Assembly (NCBI GenBank): GCA_002347285.1
Contig: DDXW01000047.1
Span: 3,877 to 31,500 of the forward strand
Length of the DNA: 27,624 nucleotides
Source of the DNA: Rhodocyclaceae bacterium UBA2250
GTDB taxonomy: Bacteria; Pseudomonadota; Gammaproteobacteria; Burkholderiales; Rhodocyclaceae
Direction: 5' to 3'
In this document: piece by piece, positions 1 to 11,478 of the stretch
How positions within the stretch are numbered: the stretch's first letter is position 1
Layout of the letters: each line of letters begins with the position of its first letter
Made by a program: the position numbers and the translations under genes
The notes under the pieces: model-generated
What the model was told of the DNA's origin: nothing
The model's input: only the letters and a program-made list of their open reading frames with translations
Databases searched by the model: none

Positions 1-94
1 GGGCGGCGCCAGCCGCTCCCGCCGTGTTGTCGGAGGCGGCGGCGCCGCCAATCGTGTTTTAATCGCGGCGCGACCAATTCGAGGGAGAGGGATC

Positions 95-667
95 ATGAGC
101 GTGTCCTTGCTGGTGTTTCTCGGCATCGCCGTGCTGGCGGCGGTCTTCGGCGTGACGATCTACAACCGCCTGGTGACCCTCAAGCACGGCGTCGACAAGG
201 CCTGGGCGAACATCGACGTGCTGCTCAAGCAGCGCCACGACGAACTGCCCAAGCTGGTCGAGGCCTGCAAGCAGTACAAGCAGTTCGAGCAGGAGACCCT
301 GCAGCGCGTGATCGAGGCGCGCAGCCGCGTGCAGGCGGCGCGCGAGACGCAGGACATCGCCGCGCTCGGCCAGGCCGAAGGCGTGCTGCGCGCGGGGCTG
401 GGCCAGATCTTCGCGGTGGCCGAGGCCTATCCCGAATTGCGCGCCAACGAAAGCTTCATGCAGCTGCAGTCGCGCATCAGCCAGCTCGAGAACGCCATCG
501 CCGACCGGCGCGAGTTCTACAACGAGGCGGTCAACCTCAACAACGTGCGCATCGAGCAGTTCCCCGACGCGGTCGTCGCCGGCCTGTTCCGCTTCGGCGC
601 GCGGACGCTGCTGCGCTTCGCCGCGAGCGAGAAGAAGGACGTCGACCTGAAGCAGCTGTTCGGCTAG
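95..667 (+). CDS. lemA: LemA family membrane-anchored protein
   Basis: A 190-residue protein with one N-terminal membrane segment (about residues 5-25). A long, charged, helical domain follows, rich in heptad-like Leu/Ala/Glu/Gln, matching the LemA fold of an N-terminal anchor plus an antiparallel helical bundle. The NRLVTLKHGVDKAWANIDVLLKQR region and the later YPELRANESF and NLNNVRIEQFPD stretches are typical LemA signatures. The start is supported by a purine-rich GGGAGAGGG ribosome site just upstream. Only 4 bases separate its stop from the next gene, which encodes a GIDE-domain membrane protein, so the two are probably co-transcribed. The biochemical role of LemA is not established; involvement in envelope processes is an inference. 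The preceding 94 bases hold only a GC-rich inverted repeat and no gene. Confidence 0.93.
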   Translation: MSVSLLVFLGIAVLAAVFGVTIYNRLVTLKHGVDKAWANIDVLLKQRHDELPKLVEACKQYKQFEQETLQRVIEARSRVQAARETQDIAALGQAEGVLRAGLGQIFAVAEAYPELRANESFMQLQSRISQLENAIADRREFYNEAVNLNNVRIEQFPDAVVAGLFRFGARTLLRFAASEKKDVDLKQLFG

Positions 668-671
668 CGCG

Positions 672-1559
672 ATGCTGGTGCGCCTGCGCCACGGCCCCGG
701 CCAGTGGCTGGTCTCGGGCGGCTACCTGCTGCTGCTGTTCGTCGGCGCCCAGCTCGAATCGCCGGCCGGCTGGCGCGCCACGGCTGCCGCCATCGCCGCG
801 CTGGCGCTGGTCGCCTGGGTGCTGGCGCTGCGCCGCGCGCGCGCGGTGGCCGACACGCCGACCTCGAGCGTCGCTTCCGCCGCGCAGGGCTACGTCGAGC
901 TGCTCGGGCGCGGCCGGCCGGCCGGCGCGCCGCTGGTGGCGCCGCTCAACCAGCTGCCCTGCCTCTGGTACCGCTACCGCGTCGAGCGCAAGCAGGGCGA
1001 CAAGTGGGTCACCGAGGAGAGCGGCGAATCGACGGAGTCCTTCCTGCTCGACGACGGCAGCGGCCGCTGCCTGGTCGATCCCGAGGGCGCCGAGATCCTG
1101 CCGCGCGGCACCGAAACCTGGCAGCGCGACGACCGCCGCTACAGCCAGGCGCTGCTGATCGAGGGCGAGCCGATCTACGCGCTCGGCAGCTTCCGCACGA
1201 TCGGCGGCGACGGGCTCGACCTCAGCGTCGCCGAGGACGTCAAGCACCTGCTGGCGGACTGGAAGCAGGACATGCCGCAGCTGCTCGAGCGCTTCGACCG
1301 CAACGGCGACGGCACCCTCGACCTGCACGAGTGGGAACTGGCGCGCGCCGCGGCGCGGCGCGCGGTGGAACGCAACCACCGCGAGCTGCGCGCCGCGCCG
1401 GACACGCACCTGCTCGGCAAGCCGGCGGACGGCCGCCTCTACCTGATCTCCTCGCTGCCGCCGGCGCAGATCGAGCGGCGCTTCGTGCTGTGGGCCGTCG
1501 TCCATGCGGCGGTCTTCCTCGCCGCCCTGGCCGGCAGCGGCTATTCCTGGACGGCGTGA
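672..1559 (+). CDS. GIDE-domain (E3 ubiquitin ligase-like) membrane protein with an EF-hand
   Basis: A 295-residue protein with two membrane segments near the N terminus (about residues 10-25 and 32-50) and one at the C terminus (about 270-292). The middle resembles bacterial GIDE domains: the PLNQLPCLWYRYRVE stretch and the following ESTESFLLDDGSGRCLVDPEGAEI stretch match the family pattern. Around residues 206-222 the motif DRNGDGTLDLHEW is a canonical EF-hand calcium loop (D-x-N-x-D-G-T-x-D-x-x-E). The position next to lemA is common for this family and suggests a shared membrane function, which is unknown. Bacterial members are not known to act as ubiquitin ligases; the name comes from sequence similarity. 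The gene converges on dnaE with only 3 bases between stops and no visible terminator. Confidence 0.8.
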   Translation: MLVRLRHGPGQWLVSGGYLLLLFVGAQLESPAGWRATAAAIAALALVAWVLALRRARAVADTPTSSVASAAQGYVELLGRGRPAGAPLVAPLNQLPCLWYRYRVERKQGDKWVTEESGESTESFLLDDGSGRCLVDPEGAEILPRGTETWQRDDRRYSQALLIEGEPIYALGSFRTIGGDGLDLSVAEDVKHLLADWKQDMPQLLERFDRNGDGTLDLHEWELARAAARRAVERNHRELRAAPDTHLLGKPADGRLYLISSLPPAQIERRFVLWAVVHAAVFLAALAGSGYSWTA

Positions 1560-1562
1560 GCC

Positions 1563-5024
<3,462 letters not shown>

Positions 5025-5033
5025 TGCCCGCCG

Positions 5034-5039
5034 ATTTTA
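5034..5039 (-). promoter_or_regulatory. Candidate -10 box of dnaE
   Basis: On the minus strand TAAAAT lies 9 bases before the dnaE ATG, in the context GGGTAAAATCGGCGGGC. No convincing -35 hexamer is visible in the GC-rich sequence upstream. If used, the leader would be almost absent, which fits the lack of a ribosome site. Confidence 0.35.
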
Positions 5040-5076
5040 CCCGCGCCGCGATACTCGGCGCTGGCGAGGCGGCGTG

Positions 5077-6030
5077 TCAGCCGCCGCGCGCCCAGATCAG
5101 CAGGCCCTGCGCGTCGAGGTCGATGTCCATCGCCCACAGTTCGCGCAGCTCGGCTGCGGACAGCCTGCTGCCGTGGGCCTGCGCCTCGGCGACGAGGTAG
5201 TCGGCCAGTTTTTCCTTGAGGATCGGCAGGGCGTCGCCGCCGCCGGCTGCCGCCACGGCCTGCTTCGTCAGCCGCACGCAGTCGTCGATGCGGCGCAGCA
5301 GCTGTTCGGCGAGCGGACGCGGCGGCGCGATGCGGCTGAAGTGGGTGAGGTACATCGCCTCGGGCTGCAGTGCGATCATGCGCTCGACGCTGTCGCGCCA
5401 GTCCACCGGGTCGAACTGCGACGGCGTCGGGCAGGGGAAGACGAAGGGCCGGCCGTCGACGCTGTCGCATTCGCGATAGGCAATGCCGAAGGTGTCGCCG
5501 GTGAAGATGCCGTTGGCGGCGCGGTCGTGGATGAAGACGTGGTGCTTGGCGTGGCCGGGGCAGTCGTGGAAGGCGAGCTCGCGGCCGCCGAGCCTCAGCA
5601 CCATGCCGTCGCTCGTTTCAATGACGCGCTCGGCCGGCACCGGGATCAGTGTGCCGTAGAGGCGCTGGGCGTTTTCCTTGCCATAGACCTGCTCGGTAGC
5701 CGCCATCAGCTTCGCCGGGTCGATCATGTGGCGCGCGCCGCGCGGATGCACGACGAACTGCGCGTTCGGGAAAGCCTGCATGTAGGCGCCCGAGCCGCCG
5801 GCGTGGTCGAGGTGGATGTGCGTGACGATCACGTAATCGACCGCCTCCGGCGCGAGGCCGAGTTCAGCGAGCGCGCGCTGCGCGCGCGGCAGGCTCGCGT
5901 TGCTGCCGTTGTCGATGAAGGCGGCGCGGCCGTCATCGACGATCAGATGCACGGCGGCCAGCTGGTGGCGCACGTAGCCGGCGTCGAAGGCGTAGATGCC
6001 GTTGCGGTAGTCGATGAGCTTGAATTCCAT
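5077..6030 (-). CDS. Metallo-beta-lactamase-fold hydrolase
   Basis: A 317-residue cytoplasmic protein of the metallo-beta-lactamase superfamily. The metal motif THIHLDHAGG (about residues 70-79) gives the HxHxDH signature. Further ligands are likely the His of CPGHAKHH, the Asp of FTGDTFG and the His of LTHFS. No signal peptide is seen. A C-terminal helical extension of about 90 residues follows the catalytic core. The substrate cannot be assigned from sequence. It lies upstream of dnaE on the same strand with a 52-base gap. No clear ribosome site precedes the ATG; the start is chosen because the homologous-looking core begins immediately (MEFKLIDYRNGIYAFDAGY). A TAGAAT -10-like box lies at 6063-6068. 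Confidence 0.85.
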   Translation of the reverse strand: MEFKLIDYRNGIYAFDAGYVRHQLAAVHLIVDDGRAAFIDNGSNASLPRAQRALAELGLAPEAVDYVIVTHIHLDHAGGSGAYMQAFPNAQFVVHPRGARHMIDPAKLMAATEQVYGKENAQRLYGTLIPVPAERVIETSDGMVLRLGGRELAFHDCPGHAKHHVFIHDRAANGIFTGDTFGIAYRECDSVDGRPFVFPCPTPSQFDPVDWRDSVERMIALQPEAMYLTHFSRIAPPRPLAEQLLRRIDDCVRLTKQAVAAAGGGDALPILKEKLADYLVAEAQAHGSRLSAAELRELWAMDIDLDAQGLLIWARGG

Positions 6031-6062
6031 GGCGCGCGAGGTCGGGGGTGGAGACCGCGCCG

Positions 6063-6068
6063 ATTCTA
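6063..6068 (-). promoter_or_regulatory. Candidate -10 box upstream of the MBL hydrolase gene
   Basis: The minus strand reads CGGTAGAATCGGCG, a strong -10-like hexamer. It sits just past the stop of the flavodoxin remnant and 33 bases before the hydrolase ATG. The -35 region is not convincing. Confidence 0.35.
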
Positions 6069-6076
6069 CCGGGCGA

Positions 6077-6436
6077 TCAGGCGGCGAGCCGCTGCAGTTG
6101 TTCGGCGACGCGCCGGCCGAGATGCGCGGCGGTGTCGAGGTCGCTCTGCAGCATCGCGTCCGAACCCTGGTCGGCGTTCGCCTGCGCCATCGCGCCGAGG
6201 TAGCTGCCGAGCCGGTTGAGATCCTGCACCGAACCCGTGCTGCTGTTGTTGCCGGGCAGCAGGCCGAGGCTGACCCAGAGCATGCCGTGCTGCGCGGCGA
6301 ACACCGCGAGCTGCTGCAGGGCGTTGAGCTTGTCGCCCGACTGCGAGGCCGAGCAGGTGAAGCCGGCGGCGACGGCTTCGGCCTGGCGCTTGGTGTGGCC
6401 GTAGCCGCTGTGGAAGGCGATGACGATCTTTTTCAT
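6077..6436 (-). CDS. WrbA-like flavodoxin/NAD(P)H:quinone reductase with a large internal deletion
   Basis: A 119-residue frame with a good AGGAGG ribosome site before the ATG at 6434-6436. The N terminus (KKIVIAFHSGYGHTKRQAEAV) is the FMN phosphate-binding start of the WrbA/flavodoxin family. The rest (TCSASQSGDKLN, AAQHGMLWVSLGL, PGNNSSTGS, DLNRLGSYLGAMAQAN) matches the C-terminal half of the same family. Members are normally about 190-200 residues. Here the segment that normally holds the second strand, the APTYMG-type loop and the middle helix is missing, and residues near 25 join directly to the second half. The frame is kept. Without the central flavodoxin sheet, normal FMN binding is doubtful, so it may be a decaying gene. 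It lies 23 bases after pirin on the same strand. Confidence 0.8.
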   Translation of the reverse strand: MKKIVIAFHSGYGHTKRQAEAVAAGFTCSASQSGDKLNALQQLAVFAAQHGMLWVSLGLLPGNNSSTGSVQDLNRLGSYLGAMAQANADQGSDAMLQSDLDTAAHLGRRVAEQLQRLAA

Positions 6437-6459
6437 GGGGGCCTCCTGTCGAGCCAAGG

Positions 6460-7158
6460 TCAGGGAAGATCGAACAGCAGCACTTCGGCCTCGCCGTCGG
6501 CGGTGAGCTGCAGACGGATTTCGTCGGCGATCTTCGCGGCGTCGCCGGGGCCGAGCGCGACGCCGTTGAGGACGAGGTGGCCATGCACGACATGGAGGTA
6601 GGCGCGGCGGCCGGCCGCCAGCGCGTAAGCCGCCGCCTCGCCAGCGCCGAGTTTGCGCGCGAACAGCAGGGCGTCCTGGTGGATGGTCAGGCTGCCGGCG
6701 CGGCCGTCGGGCGCGGCGAGCGCGCACCAGCGGCCGCGCTTGGCGTCGTCGGCGAAGGTCTTCTGCTCGTAGCCCGGCGCGATGCCGCGCACGTTCGGCT
6801 CGATCCAGATCTGCAGCAGGTGCACCGGCTCGTCCGGCGAGGCGTTGGCCTCGCTGTGCAACACGCCCTTGCCGGCGCTCATGCGCTGCACTTCGGGGGC
6901 GCGAAAGACGCTGCCGTTGCCCATGCTGTCCTTGTGCTCAAGCGGGCCGGACAGCAGGTAGGTGACGATTTCCATGTCGCGATGGCCGTGCATCGGGAAG
7001 CCGGCGGCGGGCGCGACGACGTCCTCGTTGATGACGCGCAGCGCCCCCCAGCCCATCTCGGCCGGGTCGTGGTAGTCGGCGAAGGAGAAGCTGTGCCAGG
7101 ACTCGAGCCAGCCGTGGTCGGCATGGCCGCAGGCGGCGGCGGGGCGGATCCGGATCAT
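6460..7158 (-). CDS. Pirin family (quercetinase-like bicupin) protein
   Basis: A 232-residue pirin of the YhhW/YhaK type. The N-terminal cupin contains GWLESWHSFSFADYHDP, a hallmark of pirins. The metal ligands are in PMHGHRDMEIVTYLLSG (two His) and GVLHSEANAS (His and Glu). The second cupin (about residues 145-230) is shorter and lacks an obvious full metal site. The start at 7156-7158 is preferred over one further upstream because GAGGAG lies 7 bases before it. Known bacterial members can cleave quercetin in vitro; the physiological substrate is unknown. It follows soxH after 68 bases on the same strand and precedes the flavodoxin remnant. Confidence 0.93.
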   Translation of the reverse strand: MIRIRPAAACGHADHGWLESWHSFSFADYHDPAEMGWGALRVINEDVVAPAAGFPMHGHRDMEIVTYLLSGPLEHKDSMGNGSVFRAPEVQRMSAGKGVLHSEANASPDEPVHLLQIWIEPNVRGIAPGYEQKTFADDAKRGRWCALAAPDGRAGSLTIHQDALLFARKLGAGEAAAYALAAGRRAYLHVVHGHLVLNGVALGPGDAAKIADEIRLQLTADGEAEVLLFDLP

Positions 7159-7226
7159 TATTGCGCTCCTCGGATGGGCAGGTTTGCACAATATGGCGCC
7201 GAACCGCGCCGCCGCAACCCTTTCGC

Positions 7227-8162
7227 CTACATGGCCTCGATTTCGAGCACGGCGACGCTGATGTGGCGGCCGAGGTTGAAGTCGAAGCCGACCCAGCCGG
7301 AAAAATTGCGGAGCCTCGCCTGGATCGCCGGCTTCATTTCGTAATCCTGCTTGTCCTTGTCGTACTCGACCCGTGCCGTTTCGAAGAGGATCGACAGATA
7401 GTCGCGATAGGCGGCAACGATCTCCTTGCCGCCCGTGCGGCCGTGACCGGGGACGAAGACCTTCGCCGGCACGGCGAGCGCGCGATCGCAGGCGGCGATG
7501 CTGCCGCGGAAGGTGCCGTCGTTCATGCCGCCGAGGCGGCCGTTCATCACGTTGTCGCCGAGGAAGAGGACGTCTTCCTCGACGACGTGGATCATGATGT
7601 CGGTGCCGGAGTGCGCCTTGGGCGGCGCGAGGATGCGGAACGTCACGCCGCCGACGCTGAACTGCTGGTCCTCGACGACCGGCACGGTCGGGATCACCGC
7701 GCGGGTGCCGCGCGTGAAGCCCTGGGTCAGCTGGTCGATCAGGTCGAGCCAGCGCTTCGCCTGGCCGCCGTGCGCGCCTTCGATCATCAGCGGATGGGCC
7801 ATGATCTTCGCGTCGGGAAAAACGTCATGGAGCGCGTGGTTGCCGAGCCAGTGGTCGCCATGCACGTGGGTGTTGAGCACATGGGTCACCGGCTGGTCGG
7901 TGACCTTGCGGATCTGGCGCAGCACCATGCGGCCGGCCTGGACGCCGGAGCCCGGATCGACGACGACGACGCCGGCGTCGGTGACGACGAAGGCCGGGTT
8001 GTTCATGAACCCCTGGTTCTCCACCGACGGATCGCCGAGCGGACCATGGATCACCCAGGTACGCGCCGCGATGCGCTCGGCGGGGTGATCGCGGACTTCG
8101 GCGGCGATACCGGGCAGCGCCAGCAGCCAACCAAACAACAGCAGGACGAGGCGTGTCGTCAT
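7227..8162 (-). CDS. soxH: SoxH-like periplasmic metallo-beta-lactamase-fold protein
   Basis: A 311-residue protein with a Sec-type signal peptide (hydrophobic residues 4-20, cleavage near GIAAEV). The core carries THVHGDHWLGN (HxHxDH), a His in PKAHSGTD, an Asp in FLGDNVMNGR and a His in VPGHGRTGG, giving a full dinuclear metal site. It starts 7 bases after the soxB stop, so it is almost certainly co-transcribed with soxB. Genes of this type are called soxH in Paracoccus-like sox clusters; the protein is dispensable for thiosulfate oxidation there and its substrate is unknown. An alternative name is quinoprotein-relay-type metallohydrolase; the sox context favours SoxH. Confidence 0.82.
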   Translation of the reverse strand: MTTRLVLLLFGWLLALPGIAAEVRDHPAERIAARTWVIHGPLGDPSVENQGFMNNPAFVVTDAGVVVVDPGSGVQAGRMVLRQIRKVTDQPVTHVLNTHVHGDHWLGNHALHDVFPDAKIMAHPLMIEGAHGGQAKRWLDLIDQLTQGFTRGTRAVIPTVPVVEDQQFSVGGVTFRILAPPKAHSGTDIMIHVVEEDVLFLGDNVMNGRLGGMNDGTFRGSIAACDRALAVPAKVFVPGHGRTGGKEIVAAYRDYLSILFETARVEYDKDKQDYEMKPAIQARLRNFSGWVGFDFNLGRHISVAVLEIEAM

Positions 8163-8169
8163 GGCACGC

Positions 8170-9888
8170 TCAGGCGGCCAGGCCCGGATTGCCGGCCACG
8201 CCGATCAGGCGCGGGGCGTTGAGCTGGCGCGGCGTCACGGTCTTCTTGTCGCGCAGCCAGCGCGCCACGACTTCCCAGATCGGCTCGCCCTGGGCGCCCT
8301 CCGCCACCGGCGCCCAGCCGGCCACCTTGTAGGTGCGGCCGGCGTCGAGCGGCTTGCCCTTGAGGCGCATGTCCTGGATGCGGTTGCCGATCTTCGCGTT
8401 CGGGTCGCAGACGTAGGTCAGCCCGCCGACGCGCACCATGTCGCCGCCCTGCTGGTAGTAGGGGTCGGGGTTGAACAGGTTGTCGCAGACGTCCTCGAGG
8501 ATCATCTTGATCTGCTCGCCGGTCATCTCGGTGAGGGTCGAATACGGATAGGTGATGGCAGTCTGGTCCATGACGTGCTCGAAGGTGATCGCCTGGCCCG
8601 GCAGGATCGTCGTGCCCCAGCGGAAGCCCGGCGAGAAGGCGAGGTCGGCGCCCTTCACCTCCATCATCGCGTCGAGGATCAGCTGGTCCCAGCTGCCGTT
8701 GAAGTTGCCGCGGCGATAGAGCAGGCCCTCGGAGACGGCGAGCTTTTCCTCCAGCTTGCTGAGGTAGGGCGCGCGGATCCTGTCGATCAGCGCCGCCATT
8801 TCCTTGTCAGCCGGCAGCAGGTTGGCGAACACCGGCAGCAGCTTGTAGCGGAAGTCGGACACCTTGCCGCCCTTGACGTCGAAGTCGAGCACGCCGAGGA
8901 ACTTGCCGTTCGAGCCGGCGTTGGTGACCAGCGTGACGCCGCCGGCGTTCTTGACCTTGACCGGCTGCGGCACGCCGTCGTGCGTGTGGCCGCCGAGGAT
9001 GGCGTCGATGCCGCTGACACGGCTGGCCAGCTTGAGGTCGACATCCATGCCGTTGTGCGACAGCACGACCACGACCTGGGCGCCGGCGCCGCGCGCCTCG
9101 TTGACGACCTTCTGCATCTCCTCGTCCTGGATGCCGAAGGTCCAGTCGGGCACCATGTAGCGCGGGTTGGCGATCGGGGTGTAGGGGAAGGCCTGGCCGA
9201 CGACGGCGACCTTGACGCCGTTCATCTCGCGCAGCGCGTAGGGCTTGAACACCGCGTCGCCGAAGTCGGCGGTCTTGACGTTCTGGGCGACGAAGTCGAC
9301 CTTGCCGGCGAAGTCCTTGCCGACGATTTCCTTGACGCGCTTGTCGCCGAGCGTGAATTCCCAGTGGCCGGTCATGACATCCACGCCAAGCGCCTTGCAG
9401 GCATCGACCATGTCCTGTCCCTGGGTCCACAACGCCGTGGCCGAGCCCTGCCAGGTGTCGCCGCCGTCGAGCACCAGGGCATTGGGGCGGCCGGCACGCA
9501 GTTGCTTGATCAGCGTGGTGAGATGGGCGAAGCCGCCGACCTTGCCGTAGGTCTTGGCCGCCTGCTCGAAGTCGAGGTAGCTGAAGGCGTGCGCCTCGGC
9601 CGAGCCGGGCTTGATGCCGAAGGCCTTCAGCAGTCGCTCGCCGACGAGGTGGGGCACCTGGCCCGCCGCGCTGCCGAGGCCGATGTTGACGTTCGGTTCC
9701 CGGAACCAGATCGGCAGCAGCTGCGCATGACAGTCGGTGAAGTGGAGGAAGTGGACGTTGCCGAAGCGGGGAATGTCATAGAGCTTTTCCCCGCCCTGGG
9801 CGGCGAGCAGCTCACGGCTGTTGAGGGCGAAGCCGGCGGCCGCGGCCGCGGCGAGGACCTGCAGGAATTCACGACGGTGCATCGACAT
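8170..9888 (-). CDS. soxB: SoxB, sulfate thiohydrolase (dimanganese)
   Basis: A 572-residue protein of the 5'-nucleotidase/metallophosphoesterase superfamily that hydrolyses the terminal sulfone from S-thiosulfonate bound to SoxY, releasing sulfate. The twin-arginine-type leader MHRREFLQVLAAAAAAGF sends it to the periplasm. Metal-site motifs are HFTDCHAQL, LDGGDTWQGSATALW, HWEFTLG, VLSHNGMDVD and LGGHTHDGVP. The C-terminal half holds the substrate-side domain typical of the family. The start at 9886-9888 is chosen because GAGGAG is 10 bases upstream; an ATG two codons later is possible. A strong terminator-like hairpin lies 27 bases upstream of the start, between soxX and soxB. soxH follows after 7 bases. 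Confidence 0.97.
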   Translation of the reverse strand: MSMHRREFLQVLAAAAAAGFALNSRELLAAQGGEKLYDIPRFGNVHFLHFTDCHAQLLPIWFREPNVNIGLGSAAGQVPHLVGERLLKAFGIKPGSAEAHAFSYLDFEQAAKTYGKVGGFAHLTTLIKQLRAGRPNALVLDGGDTWQGSATALWTQGQDMVDACKALGVDVMTGHWEFTLGDKRVKEIVGKDFAGKVDFVAQNVKTADFGDAVFKPYALREMNGVKVAVVGQAFPYTPIANPRYMVPDWTFGIQDEEMQKVVNEARGAGAQVVVVLSHNGMDVDLKLASRVSGIDAILGGHTHDGVPQPVKVKNAGGVTLVTNAGSNGKFLGVLDFDVKGGKVSDFRYKLLPVFANLLPADKEMAALIDRIRAPYLSKLEEKLAVSEGLLYRRGNFNGSWDQLILDAMMEVKGADLAFSPGFRWGTTILPGQAITFEHVMDQTAITYPYSTLTEMTGEQIKMILEDVCDNLFNPDPYYQQGGDMVRVGGLTYVCDPNAKIGNRIQDMRLKGKPLDAGRTYKVAGWAPVAEGAQGEPIWEVVARWLRDKKTVTPRQLNAPRLIGVAGNPGLAA

Positions 9889-9914
9889 CTTGGGCGTTCT
9901 CCTCGGGGGGGAAG

Positions 9915-9942
9915 AAAAAAGCCTGGCATGCCAGGCTTTTTT
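9915..9942 (-). terminator. Intrinsic terminator between soxX and soxB (symmetric)
   Basis: A perfect palindrome: six A, GCCTGG, CATG, CCAGGC, six T. It works as a hairpin followed by a U-tract in either direction. It lies 14 bases past the soxX stop and 27 bases before the soxB ATG, so it probably lowers transcription into soxB-soxH relative to soxAX. Confidence 0.8.
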
Positions 9943-9956
9943 CGGCACGGGTTGTT

Positions 9957-10571
9957 TTATTTGTTGACTGGCGACTCGGGGTCGAGCAGCAGGGCGACGA
10001 GGTCCTTGATCTGCTCGGGCTTGAGCGCGTCGACATGGCCGAAGCGGGGCATGTCGGAACAGACGTTGTGGGCCTTCGCGTTGAAGATCTTGCTGTAGAC
10101 GTACTTCTGCGTTTCCGGCGTATTGCCGCGCAACTTGCCGAAATGCAGCAGGGTCGGGCCGACGGTGCCGAAGGCGGTTTCCTTCGGACTGATCTGGTGG
10201 CAGTTGTAGCAGTTGCCGCCGACCGGCAGACCGGGCTTGTCGCTCCAGGTGAAGCCGCGGCCGCTCTGGGCCAGCTTCTCGCCTTTCTTCCAGTCGCCCA
10301 TCAGCTTGCCGTCGGCGGGGTATTTCACCGCGGCCATCTGGTCGGCTTCGAGACGCTTGGCGATGTATTCCGGCGGATTGTTGCCGGTGCGGTTGCAGAT
10401 CGTCTGCAGGCCGTCTTCGGCGAGGCGGTCGAGATCGGCCTGGCCGCGCGGCTGGAAATCGCGCTTGATGGTTTCGATCGCCTTGCCGCGATAGGCGGCG
10501 TCGGCCTGGACCGGCAGGGAGGCCGCGAGGCAGGGGGCGGCGAGGGCGGCGAGGATGATTTTCTTCGTCAT
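9957..10571 (-). CDS. soxX: SoxX, c-type cytochrome subunit of SoxXA
   Basis: A 204-residue secreted monohaem cytochrome c. The signal peptide covers about residues 1-23 (KKIILAALAAPCLAASLPVQADA). The haem site is CYNCH near residues 119-123 and the distal methionine is in CSDMPRFGH. The N-terminal extension of about 90 residues before the haem is usual for SoxX. With SoxA it forms the SoxXA complex that oxidatively couples thiosulfate to the cysteine of SoxY. The ATG at 10569-10571 has CAGGAG just upstream and lies 13 bases after the soxA stop, so soxA and soxX are one transcript. Confidence 0.96.
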   Translation of the reverse strand: MTKKIILAALAAPCLAASLPVQADAAYRGKAIETIKRDFQPRGQADLDRLAEDGLQTICNRTGNNPPEYIAKRLEADQMAAVKYPADGKLMGDWKKGEKLAQSGRGFTWSDKPGLPVGGNCYNCHQISPKETAFGTVGPTLLHFGKLRGNTPETQKYVYSKIFNAKAHNVCSDMPRFGHVDALKPEQIKDLVALLLDPESPVNK

Positions 10572-10584
10572 GTCTGTCTCCTGG

Positions 10585-11415
10585 TCAGCGCTTGATGCCG
10601 GGGCCCTTGTATACGGCACCGTTGGCGTTCGCGGTCATGTAGGTCAGCAGGGCGGTCACCGTGTCCGAAGCGTATTTCGGCTCGGGGAAGCGCTGCTGGC
10701 GGAAGCAGTCGTTCATGCGCCACTGGTGGGTGAGCATCACGCCGCCGGTCATGCGGTAGCCGGGCCAGCCCATCACGCCTTTGACGGCGCCTTCGTGCGT
10801 GCCGATGTTCGGCAGGTTCTGCATGCGGATGCGCTTGCCGTCCGAGCCGTGGCAGGTGTTGCAGGAGAAGTCGTAGGGGCCGGCGCGGTAGTTCGTGATT
10901 TCCTTGCCGATTTCCCAGATCTCCTTGACCTTCGGGTCCTTGAGCGGCACCGCGAACTTCATGTTGCGCGAGTGGCCGGCGACGAAGGTGACGAGGCTGG
11001 TGATTTCCGGCGGGTTGGTGTCGTTGGCGCCCTGGAACGGCTTCTTGGCGATGTCGGCGAACTTGAAGCCCTGCTTCTCGACCATGCACCAGACGATGCG
11101 GCGCTCGGCATCCATGACGGCGTTGGCGTCGGCGAAATAGCGCGGCATCTGCACATAGGCGCCTTCCACCTTGCCGACCCCCAGGCCGAGGTCGCAGCTT
11201 TCGGCGAGCGAAACGCTCTTCGGGCCGCGCTTGACTTTCCAGAGTTCCTCCCCTTTCAATTCGAACAGTTCCGCCGGATTGCTGTCTTCCATCTCGGCAC
11301 GGAACTTGGCGAACTCGGCATCCGCTTTCGCGTGATCGACTTCGGCCGTCTGGGCGTGGGCGATGCCCAGCGACGTGATGGCGCAAAGCGCGCCCAGGAT
11401 GCGTGGCTTCCGCAT
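10585..11415 (-). CDS. soxA: SoxA, monohaem-type c-type cytochrome, catalytic subunit of SoxXA
   Basis: A 276-residue secreted protein with a signal peptide ending near GIAHAQ. One haem motif is present, CNTCH, at about residues 184-188. The catalytic cysteine ligand, which carries a persulfide in studied enzymes, is in NDCFRQQRFP near residue 237. The N-terminal domain keeps two cysteines (AESCDLG and VWCMVEKQ), as in SoxA forms where a disulfide replaces the first haem. A GGAGGAG ribosome site precedes the ATG. The 63-base gap upstream, after the anti-sigma gene, is AT-rich with a TACTAT box but no clear -35. The gene is probably read from the sigma/anti-sigma transcript as well. Confidence 0.96.
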   Translation of the reverse strand: MRKPRILGALCAITSLGIAHAQTAEVDHAKADAEFAKFRAEMEDSNPAELFELKGEELWKVKRGPKSVSLAESCDLGLGVGKVEGAYVQMPRYFADANAVMDAERRIVWCMVEKQGFKFADIAKKPFQGANDTNPPEITSLVTFVAGHSRNMKFAVPLKDPKVKEIWEIGKEITNYRAGPYDFSCNTCHGSDGKRIRMQNLPNIGTHEGAVKGVMGWPGYRMTGGVMLTHQWRMNDCFRQQRFPEPKYASDTVTALLTYMTANANGAVYKGPGIKR

Positions 11416-11478
11416 GGTCTCCTCCGTTGGTGTGATTGACTGAGCGAATATAGTATTAAATGGATTGGTACAGAATAT

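Noticed and set aside
1..94. GC-rich inverted repeat GGCGGCGGCGCCGCC before lemA
   Set aside because: It has no U-tract and is expected by chance at this GC content. No promoter could be set with confidence.
11450..11455. TACTAT -10-like box before soxA on the minus strand
   Set aside because: The gap is AT-rich and no matching -35 or ECF motif is seen, so an independent soxA promoter is not supported enough to list.
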